This document shows positions 10,561-21,800 of a stretch of DNA of 64,000 nucleotides, one piece after another. Positions within the stretch are counted from its first letter, which is position 1; the number at the start of each line of letters is the position of its first letter. Under the pieces are notes generated by a model. The model did no database searches. It was given only the letters and a program-made list of their open reading frames with translations, and had not been told where the DNA came from. The DNA is from Siderastrea radians (lineage: Eukaryota; Cnidaria; Anthozoa; Scleractinia; Rhizangiidae). The translations under genes were made by a program, and so were the position numbers. The stretch is from the NCBI GenBank assembly GCA_964017195.1, contig OZ024892.1, positions 20,142,889-20,206,888 on the forward strand. Direction: 5' to 3'.

Positions 10561-12494
10561 AGGGTGGGCAGGAAAATTTGTAAGCAATAAAGTTCAGAGC
10601 TATCTGGTTATAGCTCAAGAACGAGATCATTTCAAAAAGAAACTCTATTGGGAAACTTATCCTTATTCTTTCTGAGGGTGGAAAGTGGGGAGGGTAAAGT
10701 GATGAATTTCAATTTATACGGAGACTTGAAATGTAATTTTGTAAACACTTTTTCCAGTTTTTGTTAAGTTAAGAAAACTAACTGCTAAAAGCAGCCTACT
10801 CTTCACTTTGCGAAGCAAGCACAAACAAAGTTTAAGGTCCCTTCTACTAGTGAAATCGAGAACGAAACAAATATCAAAATAAGAATGAACACAACAGAAA
10901 TAAACACACTCATTCTTCTGAAGTAGTGTTCATTTTCCGTGTATGTAGTACAGACTAGAACAACGTTTGTCTGCTGAAAGTGACCCATTGATAACCAGAT
11001 TTGGAAGTGAAGTCATTGTCTTAAACCGCGGTCTAAGTTAGACTTCGTTTAAATAACCGGCCCGTAGTATTTAACAGCCAAGCGTAGAGGCAATATCATT
11101 TTGAATCACGGCGCAACTTTGTTGAAACGCTATGGCTTACAAACGTACTCAGTTTATTAGTATAAGCCTTTTTTAACTCCCTTTCAACAGATGCTCGTTT
11201 CTCGGAAAACGCCACGAAATAGCAGATAAATATAAATCACATTTCGTCAAATCAGTTTCAATTCATCTCCGTGGTTCTTCTTTGTACATGTTGACTGCAG
11301 TTTCACAATTTACGTGCAAGGTCTGGAGGCCAAAAACATTCGGAAAACCACCTTGAGGAAAAACTTTAAAACACCCCCCAAAACCTTAAAACACTTGAAT
11401 AGTGATCGGAAATTAAGGAATTTCCTGATGGCAACAATTTCTTACTCGCTTCCTTTCAATCTAATTGGCCGCGATAACTAAGATTTGTTTGCTCCTTTAG
11501 CACTGACGCAAGATGTAGACGGTGACGCAGCAAAGATCGCCCCACAAAAGTGCCCGGACCCCTTATAGACCTTGAGACTGAGTTTAGAACGAATATATGT
11601 CCAGAGATTATGTACAATTCCCGAAAGAAGTCCTTAGAACACCTTGGATTGTAGCTTATTTCCTCGTTATTTCACTCCTGCGAGAGAGTTGGGTCTCAGC
11701 TCTATAAAAGCTGACCCCCTCCACCAAAACAATTTGGTCACACAAAACACACACTGTAGGCGAAAAGCAACAATGTGGTGGGATAGTATTTTTAAAGAAT
11801 TCCTCTCTCCTTCCCAGAAACGACAGAAAAAAGCTAAAGTGTCCCAACCCCTATTTCTCTGAGTTGGGAGACTTGAGCGTAGCTCAGCGTTCATGAGAGG
11901 AATGATTGTTTTATATGATCAATCATAAGACAAAATGCTGAACGCATGAAGTAATGGTCATTTTGCGGATTACTAGAAGTGATCGTTGCTGTATAATTGA
12001 GTGATTCTTGGTAAGCAGGTTTAATTTGAGACCTCTATTCTCGTATTTCTTGATCAATATCAGAACTCGTATTCGTTTTTACTTGGGTGTACTAGCTTCT
12101 GCAATGCGTAGTTTTAGGAGGACCGACATAGGTTTCAACAATTTGAGTTCATCCAAAGAGGTACCCAATTTATGATCTTTGAAATTAGAGACACTGTTTG
12201 TCAAAATCGGAAATAGGGAAAGTTACTAATTACGGTTTCGCTGCCCTTCTTTGATCAAACGTTTGTTCACGAGTCAGTGATCCATAAAGATGTAGCACCA
12301 TCCTTCTTTATTTCAATATTAAACCGATTATTACAGTCAGGCATGCACCTAGAGAGTAAATAAGACAATTTCACAAGGAATCTGTCCTAGAAAGGAGCAC
12401 AACCACAGCTAGCCAAGCTCTACATTCCCTAATTGAAGCCGAGGTTTTGGTGCAGTTACTGTGCGACGTTTGGTCGTTATGCAACGCCTGATGC
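10561..12494. other. Intergenic, no gene recognised
   Basis: No ORF with recognisable domains and no RNA gene was seen. A minus-strand polyadenylation signal for the C1q-domain gene is likely at 12307-12312 (TTTATT on the plus strand), about 185 bases past its stop. Confidence 0.45.
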
Positions 12495-14160
12495 TCAAAT
12501 CAGGAACGCGCCAAAGTAGGAGTGGAAGCTCCACATGTAAACTTTGGCGCCATTGGCTGGATATCGACTCGCATCTAACGTGATGACGTCACCAGCCTTC
12601 AGGTTGAACACCCCAGCAGCGTATTTGGCACCAGTGTCCGTTCCCTTTACTGGCGGTTGAGTCATGGTAACGATTTTGTTGTTCACGCGAACATGGACTC
12701 TGCCTCTGTTGTGGTAGTAAATTTGAGCGTAAATGTAGTACCGTCCTGTGGTGGGCACAGTCAGTTTTCCGTCTTTGTATGTCATGCCGCCAGCAAGATG
12801 GCTGTATGGGGCACTGACAGACCAGTCTTTGATCACTGAAAGGCAAGTAAAAGTGTTCATTTTTCGAAGTAATTTTTCGAAGTTCATTCAGATGCAAAAA
12901 GATATCGCCATCAGATACAGAAATGTTCGTAAGTGTGATTTGATTCCATGTTGTTCTCTATCTTGAGGCTATTTCCAGTTCTCCGTGTCAAGTTGCCCTC
13001 TGCAATTTGACTAAATCATTGAAAGGGTTTCGAGTAATCATTATCTTTAATTTGGGTGATAACAGGACGTTTATTTGAAGGGTTTTATTTTAAAAATCGA
13101 TAAGAAAGTGTACATAAAATACCTGCGTTGACTTGAAAGGTCACTTCTCCTTTATTGGCAGCCTCGATATGAGCGGATGGCTTGTTTCGATCCTACAATA
13201 GAGTAGGAGAATTGGTGTTACACGTCAGCATTCCCGACACTCGGAAATTTTGCAGCGGTCTCAGGGAGTGAGCTCTTCGCTCGCCCTACGCCTCCTTGTT
13301 GTCAATATTACCATGAAAATGCACCAAAATACTATCTGTAGCCGTGAATGAGAGCCTACCATGAAATGAAATTTTGAAAGTAATTCTCGCAACTGGTAGA
13401 GTGTTCATGTCAAAGCTCTTACCTGCAAAGGACATTTGCAGAATGTTCCTTTTTCACCTTTGGTTCCTGTGTCTCCTTTCTCGCCCTTTTCACCCTAAAT
13501 CGTATCACAATTGATCTGTGAGTATCAAGGATTTAGACTGGGTTGCATTAACTTTCAAGAAAACAGTACTTTACTTATATATAGCATTCTCTAGAAGAGA
13601 GTCAGACAGAATTAGGAGTGAAAAATTTTGCTATCATTACCTTCATTCCTGCATTGCCGTGAACATTGATGTTAATGGACTTCCTGGAGTGGCACAAACG
13701 TTCTGCGTGAAACAAACAAGGATTGAGAAAACAATAATCACCATTTTTTCCACCAAACGATCGCGCGGTCAACACGTACTAAAAAAAGTTCGGCGACAAC
13801 TTCACATTTCTGCCTATTCATTTTCCGTCTTGCTGTGGGAAAACTGTATGAGAACTGATATATTTCAAAACATCGTGTCCGCCTCGAGGTTAATGGGAAT
13901 CGATTTTTTTTTTCAGGCTAGACGGCGATATGCACGAAAGAACTCCGAAGGCAAACTGTTTAGAACACGAGTTCAAATCAGTTCGTAAGTGTAGGTGGTG
14001 GACGTTTGGACAGAAATGTACGGCGAGTCGGTTCCTCAGTTGACTACTAAAGAAAAGGAGTTTAAAACGACAGACTTACTTGGTTTCCGGAAGTATTTAA
14101 CGCTCGGCAGAGATACAAATTGGTACAAACCAGCGCAACGAATGCAAAAACGAACTTCAT
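12495..14160 (-). CDS. Secreted C1q-domain protein with short collagen-like segment, five exons
   Basis: Exons on the minus strand: 14160-14080, 13679-13641, 13494-13423, 13192-13123 and 12835-12495. They sum to 603 nt, giving 200 residues with every junction in phase. Residues 1-20 form a signal peptide (MKFVFAFVALVCTNLYLCRA). Residues 35-57 are seven Gly-X-Y triplets (GNAGMKGEKGEKGDTG and on). The C1q jelly-roll spans about 65-200, starting PSAHIEAANKGEVTF and including YYIYAQIYYHNRGRVHVRVN and the closing MWSFHSYFGAFLI. Such proteins form trimers and act as secreted lectin-like or immune pattern-recognition molecules; which of these applies here is unknown. The acceptor of exon 2 is chosen by phase: a stronger-looking AG at 13703/13704 would give an early stop. 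Two cysteines (KCPLQ region) precede the C1q domain and may link chains. Confidence 0.85.
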
Positions 14161-16014
14161 CTTAACAACGCTCACACTGACTCCGTGCGAAATAAGAACA
14201 CTACTGGAATGATGGACACATGAAACGAGTTGTTTACTGAGGGTAAACAACTCGAAAACAAGTAAAAACAAGAAATGCGTTTTCTAAAAAAAGAGCCTTC
14301 AGCCATTTGTTAATATAGGGGCATTATGTAATATTACCATGTATGACGGGGCAATCGTATTTCTTTCATACCATAACATCCTTGTGACAAACCCTGGGCT
14401 TCTACCAGCGTAAGGGGCTTTGAAAAGGCTCTTGAAACTGCGAAACCTTATCTTCCGAGGGAGGACGGGGGAAAGTCGGGTTGAAACCAGCATTAAAACA
14501 CGCGTTCTGAAATGTTCTCCTGATAAAGAGCCATCACACAGGCCATGCTGGCCCGATTACCACAACTATATAAAAAAATCTCAGCCCGTTTGGCATCCCG
14601 GCACCTAGCCTTTCTTGCGATTAAATTCCGCTTCGGTACAAAATGGCCTTCTAGGAACTCACTGTTTCTCTTTTCACACAACCCATAGAGATTTAGTAGA
14701 AATAAAACTACGTGGGCCTGAAAAAGAGTGCACCAAAATGCTGGATAACGTAGGCGCATTCTTCTTGTTGGAGCTCACCTCATTTTGACAAACTGGACCC
14801 GCAATAGAATCATGCATGAAATCGGCACCTTACGTCACTCATTGAATTTGTCGGTATTGCAGGTACAAGTTTGTCCTTACCAAACTTTAAGCATTATTTT
14901 CGTGCGTCAGGGTTTTCCAAAATTTTAAACTCAGTTTATCTAAAAAGGTGAACTTGAGGAGCAGATGTAGGGGTTATAATGAAGGGGCAGGGATTTTAAA
15001 CCAGTCCGGTTGGGCAATAACCGAGGGGGTTACAAGCGTTATAACTGGGTAATACGGTATCTATAGAACCTGATTTCCTTTCGTGTTCGGGAATTATCGG
15101 TTTAGTTTATTTTTAGTTTTTCCTCGTCACGCCCAGGCTTCAATTTAGTATGTTGGTCAAAGTGGATTATGTGAAGTACAAGTGCTGTTGCGAAGTACAC
15201 GGCAAAAGTTCAATTCTATTGCTTTTCTTAATAAATTGTAATACCTTGTTCAAAAGGTTGTTCTCTAGAAAATGCAACAATTAGCATATTTCGACGAAGT
15301 CTCCCCTCAAACAAATATCGCTTAGAGCCCGCCAATCAGATTCTGCAACGGTTACTTAAACATTGGCTTTATTAGCATCACAAGTTGAAACAATGTTTCT
15401 ACACAAAGGCCATTTACAAAAGATAACTGACCATGTACCCTAAATTTCTTCTTTTGTTACCAATCATTGCTTCTTACACAAATATCGCCGCTCACAGCAG
15501 GCTGCTTCATCGCCAATTTGAAGACAACGATTATTTAGGGACCCTTTAAACTTCCCCCCTTTTACAATTTCTAATCAATTAAATCTCTAGATCGAGAATA
15601 TTTAACGAGTCCAATTCCATTTTCACCTTACTTTATTTACTGCGTTATGATGCTAAAGCAGTTCTCCTTTTATATTGGTCTTTCTGTTCTTTTTAGTCGG
15701 GATTGGTAAGCAACTTCGGTAAGCTACTTGATTAATTTTCCTAGAAATTACGAACAGTTCCTGTGAAGCGGGAGGAAATGGCGAAAGCCTTTGATTTAAA
15801 ACTAGAAAAACGTAAATGTCACTCACTTTTACATCAAGTTCGTCGTCCTTCCGCGCGCGAGTTTGTTGTAGCCCTCCTCTACTCATTCCAAATGGGTCCA
15901 TGACGGGCTTCCTTAATCCAGCTTCGCGCCATTTGCCTGTGACGCGCCAAAGACTCGCACGACTCGCTCCGTTCGGCGATTTTTTTTTTTGCATCCGTTA
16001 TTAATTTCTGACCC
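14161..16014. other. Region upstream of the C1q-domain gene
   Basis: Probable promoter side of the C1q-domain gene, then intergenic DNA. Nothing firm apart from the candidate exon at 15827-15901. Confidence 0.4.
15827..15901 (-). CDS. Possible first coding exon of an unidentified gene
   Basis: On the minus strand an ATG at 15901 opens exactly 25 codons (MDPFGMSRGGLQQTRARKDD and five more residues) and ends at a good donor, AAAA|GTGAGT. The peptide is polar and basic, as a real N terminus could be. I recognise no family and could not find the next exon, so it may be chance. Confidence 0.25.
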
Positions 16015-16047
16015 AACTCACTATGCCGAGAGTCGGCATAGTGAGTT
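16015..16047. repeat. Perfect 15-bp inverted repeat with 3-base loop
   Basis: AACTCACTATGCCGA, loop GAG, then the exact complement. It would form a strong hairpin on either strand if transcribed. It may be a MITE remnant or a cruciform-prone site. No larger precursor-like pairing is visible around it. Confidence 0.6.
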
Positions 16048-16897
16048 AATGTTTAGCATTTTGCTTCCCAACAAACATTTCACTACTACCCCACACACCG
16101 CTGTTTTGACATTGCATACGTGGCCTTACATTCCATAGCCAAACTAACATCCCCTCCCCTATGAAGGCTTCGTCACTCAGGCCAGTGCTGACCGAGCGCG
16201 CTACTTCGGCTCGGCTACCTCTCTATTTGAATGCAATAAACAAGCTGCTATTGCATATAAAAAGGGATACCGCCTTTAGTGCTACTCAGCAGCAAGAAAA
16301 TTTTTTACTTATCTCCAGATCGTTTCATGCATTGAGAGAGAGCATTTGGTAAATTGTGGTTGAGCTTATGTACAAACGCGAAAGAGAAAAGTGTAGAAAT
16401 TCTCCAGAAATGTTGACGTGGAAAGGAGATATTTTACACTAACCTGCCTCTTGAAGGGTGAGATTATCTGGACCAAAAAAAAAAAAAAAGGCTCACGGCG
16501 GTGGCCTCTGTTTACTTCGAGTTTACAATCTGAAGTATCTAATAACGGACCAAGCAAGTATGCACTTCACGCATATGGATACCAGTACAAGGACAACGAA
16601 AATAAGAAAATCAATGCAACAAGAGTCATTTTAACCAACAATCAATTATTTTTCGAAATAAATTTATTAGATCCATAATATAACTTCATTCAGTCAGTTT
16701 TAATAACTAAATAAGATATTGAATAGTGTCCTCCTAATAAATACCTAATAGATCTTTCTTTCATAACAAGTGTAACTCTGAATTTATTTTCAAAATAAAT
16801 AATCTGTTAATTTCCTCCAGGTAGGGCCTGTTCTCAACTGACTGTTTCAGCCTACTGTAGAAATCAGTTTCCTCTGTTAACTGCTTTAAGTGCAACA

Positions 16898-16937
16898 ATG
16901 GAATCGGCGATTCGAAAGAGCAGGCTTAAAAAGTCAA
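16898..16937 (+). CDS. Possible short first exon of an unidentified gene
   Basis: ATG opens MESAIRKSRLKKS and then meets CAA|GTGAGT. Start context and donor are both acceptable, but no downstream exon was found before the synaptotagmin 3' end, so support is weak. Confidence 0.15.
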
Positions 16938-18551
16938 GTGAGTAAAGTAATAACATTATTTTCCAACCAATTTACACGTACATTTATATCTTTAACTGTT
17001 TTTTTTGGTTAATATATTATTCTGGACCCAAGTGCTTTACCCTCCATCTACTGTCACCATCTCGGATTGATGACACACCCGTAAAACAATAACGTCTGCA
17101 GCCTTTCAAGGCATTGTGTGTGTTTTAGTGTGGTAAATTACAATAATGACTCAGCTATTGTAGTTTTCCAGTGACTTAGTTATGAACAAAGCTTTGTAGT
17201 GGACGCCAAAAAGGAAGGCAAGGAGGAAATGAAGTGAAGATAAATTACAGGACATGAAATGCACAAGGAATTTCAACAAAAGGCAAAGAGAATCAGAAAT
17301 AGAGCTTTCACGAGTCAATTGAGCTGAGACAAGTGGAGGCATGAGATTGCACCTCTGACTCGCTGAGGATCACAGTAGCAGGATGAATTCAAGTGATTAC
17401 ACTGCAGAAGAGAAATACACCATTAGACGTCCCATACATTAGGACGGTTGAGCCATTACAATATACTAGCAAAGTCACAATTAATTCAGAGGAAACGGTT
17501 TTTCCAAATAGGTTGCAAAGGCCAAGACTAAACGGTAAAGCTTAGTGATTGTAAGACACAGTGTCGGGGGAGGGGGAGGTAAATACTAAGTCAATTGAAA
17601 GCCACTTACGCTGCAGAAAAGGTGATTCAGTTTCACCTTTGTAAATAATCAAGGCTGTGAATGTTTTTAATTTCAGGAAAAAAGTTCCTCAAGCTTAAAA
17701 ATTGTTACTTTTAAGCTCCCCCTTCATCAAATTACATCTCTACGACATTTTATTGTATCTTTTTGTAACCTTTCTCCACAACAAGAAAAACCCTTTTTAG
17801 GGGAACATCAATCAGATGGCCTCAAACACAGGAAGGTTAGATGCCTGATATGAACAAGGATGATTCCTTCATTGAAACACAACATCTCACCTATAACAGT
17901 TTATGTCGTGAGCATGGATGATAAGTTTGTTGAGATAAGATCTTAATTTTTCAAGACGGCAGACGTACTCATAAAAAAGTGATATGGTTGCTCTCAAACT
18001 ACCTCATTTTTTATGAACCATTCTAAACACAAAGGGAACTCAAGAATGATGTATGATGAACCTTAGCAACCTTTCCAAGTTTGAGAATGCTCTGTAATAA
18101 ACATAGAATAGCGAGCTTTTGAAAAAAAGGTGTGAGAGAGAATTTGCTGTAAGCTTTGAGAGTTAAAAGTATGGATTTTTTGGAATGGGAAGACTAGCCT
18201 GAACAGTTAGCTATTGTAATCAAGTGAAGTTTGGGATTTACCTATTGTTTGGGTGGTAGATATAGCTCTTCCTTAGTACAACTGGACCTGTTGACCACCC
18301 ATCCAATAAAGTCAAATAAAAAGAGCTAAAAAGATTAAGAGAGGGAGTGCGATCACAGAATTCTTTGGCTTAGATTAACAGTTATAGTGCAGCCAATAAA
18401 ACCATGAAGGTTGAAAAAAAAAAAAAACTCCAGGAAGGTTGACGGTGTTGTGACCAATCAGATTTGAGTTTCTGCCATTCTGTGATTGACAAAAATCCTT
18501 TTAGTTCTCACGTTTTCTTGCATTTCCAAAGATGTGATAACCTTTCATGGT
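16938..18551. other. Intergenic, 3' side of synaptotagmin gene
   Basis: AT-rich, no recognisable gene or repeat family. TTTATT at 18552-18557 on the plus strand is a candidate AATAAA signal for the minus-strand synaptotagmin gene. Poly-A runs occur at about 16474-16490 and 18414-18427. Confidence 0.4.
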
Positions 18552-18616
18552 TTTATTAGCTGTGCTGAGCCATTTCAATCTCTTACAACCAAGCAGTGTT
18601 TAAACATGGTCTGTCA

Positions 18617-18712
18617 GATAAATAAATAAATAAACAAGTCAAATAAATAAACAAATAAATAAATAAATAACAAAAAGTAAAATAACAAATAAATGAACAA
18701 ATAAATAAACAT
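18617..18712. repeat. (AAAT)n microsatellite, interrupted
   Basis: Imperfect AAAT/AAAC tetranucleotide array about 95 bases long, just downstream of the synaptotagmin stop codon in its 3' untranslated side. Confidence 0.85.
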
Positions 18713-18815
18713 TTTAACATTGTGTGAGAATTCTTGTTATTTGAGAGAAACTGCTTCACAAGGTCTCTGATTTTGCTCTCAATAACTACAACCTGCACAG
18801 CCATGGCTATGACAC

Positions 18816-21800
18816 TCACTCATGTATCATGTGCCACTGATCAATAGGGCAGTGCGGATTACAGACCACTTGACTCCAGTGGTCAAACTCTGGTCCATCT
18901 CCTGCTGCAGTACTTAACACTACCTGGCCAACACGCTCATGACATCCACTGGAATCCTGTACCAACACTGTGAACATCAGAGTCATGTGATCCAGTGACA
19001 TCTTTCCTCCTAAATCAAATGTAAACTGCTGAGCAAACTTAGGGTTTACTGTTTTCTTTTTCACACGGGTTTTCTTCTTGGCTACACGATGGTTGGTAGA
19101 GAATAGTTCCAGTTTGACATATGGATCTGGAAATAACATACCAATAAACATCAGGCTTAATCTAATCTGAGTTCGTATTAAGTAAAAACGGACCTTGTAC
19201 CCAATGTGACAAATCTAGACCAACTATTGCCCCCCCCCCCCTGCACACAACACTTTTGAACGAGGGTAAAGAGTACTACACCACTTGCTGGATTTAAAGT
19301 TTGAGGTAAAATATTCCACTTACAGTTGTTATACATGCAGGTAACTGAAACAATTTTGACTTAAAGGAACACAGTCCGGTTCATGCACATGTGCCATACT
19401 TTGATTTTCCAACAGGATGTCGCAAATTCAAAAGACGCGAGAAGTTATATTGAACCTTTAAAATCCGTTCACATCGAGCTCAGTTAAGTTCGATATTGCC
19501 ATAAACCTTCGCAGAACTATAGATTAATGATACATAGTTCCCGTTAAGTTGCAATTGTGTGAAATCGGAATTTTTTGGCATTGTTTTCAATGCCTTTGGA
19601 TGGAGGACCAAGTAGCGGGAAGCGCTATAGTGTTGGTCAAAGGCTTCTTTCTCCCGCCAGCTTCCGTAAAAGCTCAGAAAAAGCAGAAATGGAAGCAGAA
19701 AGCAGAAATGGAAACTGAGCAGCATAGCAGAATACAGATGATATCTATCAAGAAAGCAATCCATGAGACATGGAAATGTAAACGACTGAAGGGATAGTGT
19801 CTCTATTCGACCAACACAGCGAGAAAATGGGTTGGAAGGCCTGCAAGACTTCTACTTCATGTATTTGTACGCTGTGCCTTATATTGGTCTTTTGTAGTTT
19901 TACTTAATGTGTTTTGTAGCAAGGTTTAGTTTGGAGGAATTAAAAAATAAAGTTTACTGAATTGAGCCGTTACAACTTAGGCACTCGAGGTCATATCAAG
20001 GTCATAACTAGTGGGTTCTTGTGGCTTTTGCCGTTTGTTATTCTCCGTTGATTTGACTTCTGAATTTGGCTCGTTTAGGATTTTTATAGGTTTTTCCGCC
20101 TCTCGTGTTTATATTTGCGACAATAAAGGATCTGAAATATTCACTGCAGCGTGATGAGTTTCCCCGCTGATGTTTGTAACGTCCAGCCCGGCTTATTGTT
20201 TTGAATTCTGTTGCAGGATTTTGTCTTTTGCATCACATCATCATAATCAGGGGCACCCAACGAGAAAATTTTAGCAAAATACTTGAAATGTCATTTCCTG
20301 CTTTCTAAGATTGTTTCAGAGGTAGTCCGACGTGACGTTTTGCCAAAGAAATCTCCAACTTCCACTGCAATTAAATCCGAAAATCTCCGGTGATTATATT
20401 TTGTTTCACATCACGGAGTGTGATCTATAGACCCTTTTTGTCAAGAAATTTAAGTTGGAGCTTCCTTGGAGCTATAGAATGCAAGCAAATATTTAATGGG
20501 GGATGTAAACAGCGGAACACTGCGCGGGCCGCGGGGTAATCTTGTCGCGACAATGTGACAGCTCTATTGTTTTTTTGAAAGATAACAGCTGACGTTCAGG
20601 TGTGCACATTATCGGGATAGTGTCCCTTTAAATTCTCTAATCACATTGTGAGAGAACAAATGAAGGGCCCGGTGGAAAAAGGGCGTAAGTGACGATTTGA
20701 GGTTAAAATCGAAATTGCTCCTATTTAGCTGAACATTGGCACACAGGCTGGTTTTCATGTGAGGAACGCCGTTGCGCACTTATTTCTTGACCTGAGATCT
20801 AAAATTTGAAGAATTAGCGTATTACTTTTGCGTGAAAAGTGTTGTTGAACTGAACTCGCTCAAGTGATGCGTGAAAGATTTCTTTTGTTCTCTGCCTGAA
20901 CTAAAACAAAGGAATTCAACCTAGAATCCGCGGTCCTGTTGTTTTCTTTGTGTCAGTTTTAAGCAAAAGTAATACGCTAATTCTTCAAATTTTAGCTCTC
21001 AGGTCAAGAAATAAGTGCGCTACGGCGTTCCTCACATGAAAACCAGCCTGTGTGCCAATGTTCAGCTAAATAGGAGCAATTTCGATTTTAACCTCAAATC
21101 GTCACTTACGCCCTTTTTCCACCGGGCCCTTCAAATACTAGACTCCTTTTTGCAGCCTATTGAATTACCTCCTATGTTAAGGCTGCTAATCTTCGGCAAG
21201 TTCCGCGCTTCCAAAACAGTTACAGACAGTTTGCTAGACAGTGGTTGATGGCACACAGACAAATGCAACTCTCCAAGGATCTGTGAAAAGAAAAATCGGC
21301 TAGCATTTTTTTTGCTATAAACTTTAATAATTCCCTTCTCATTACAGCTTGGATATCTCCATAATTCAAAATCATTTCCCAAAGTTTTCCAGTAATGGGA
21401 AAGGGTCATATGATTTTCAGACTTCCTAAGTCCTACACAAGCCATGATAAGCGAGAAAGGCAGGTTTCCCCTGTAAACAATTCCTGAATGGGATAGGCCT
21501 TTATTTCTAAAGAATTGCAGAAGATCCATAAATACAGAATTGTTGTAGGACACTACCATTTGATTAATGATTGGCTAATGACAAAAATTTCACGTTTTGC
21601 CTTCTTATCCCCCCTGGGATGGAATGCTAGTCAATTGCAGGTTACCCCCCCCCAGCACTTTAACAAGTAGAAGTATCACTACTCCCCACAGAGGGGATGC
21701 TAGACCATTGCAGGTTACCCCCTTCCACCACTTTGTAAGGATGCTGTAAATGTTTGGTACCCTTTTATACACATGGATGAGGAGACAGCAGAGCTAAGTT

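Noticed and set aside
13641..13702. Longer exon 2 of the C1q-domain gene using the acceptor at 13703
   Set aside because: Joining it to exon 1 gives a stop before the collagen stretch; the 39-nt version keeps the frame through all five exons.
13518..13988. 156-codon plus-strand ORF
   Set aside because: Antisense to exon 2 and introns of the C1q-domain gene; no domain of its own.
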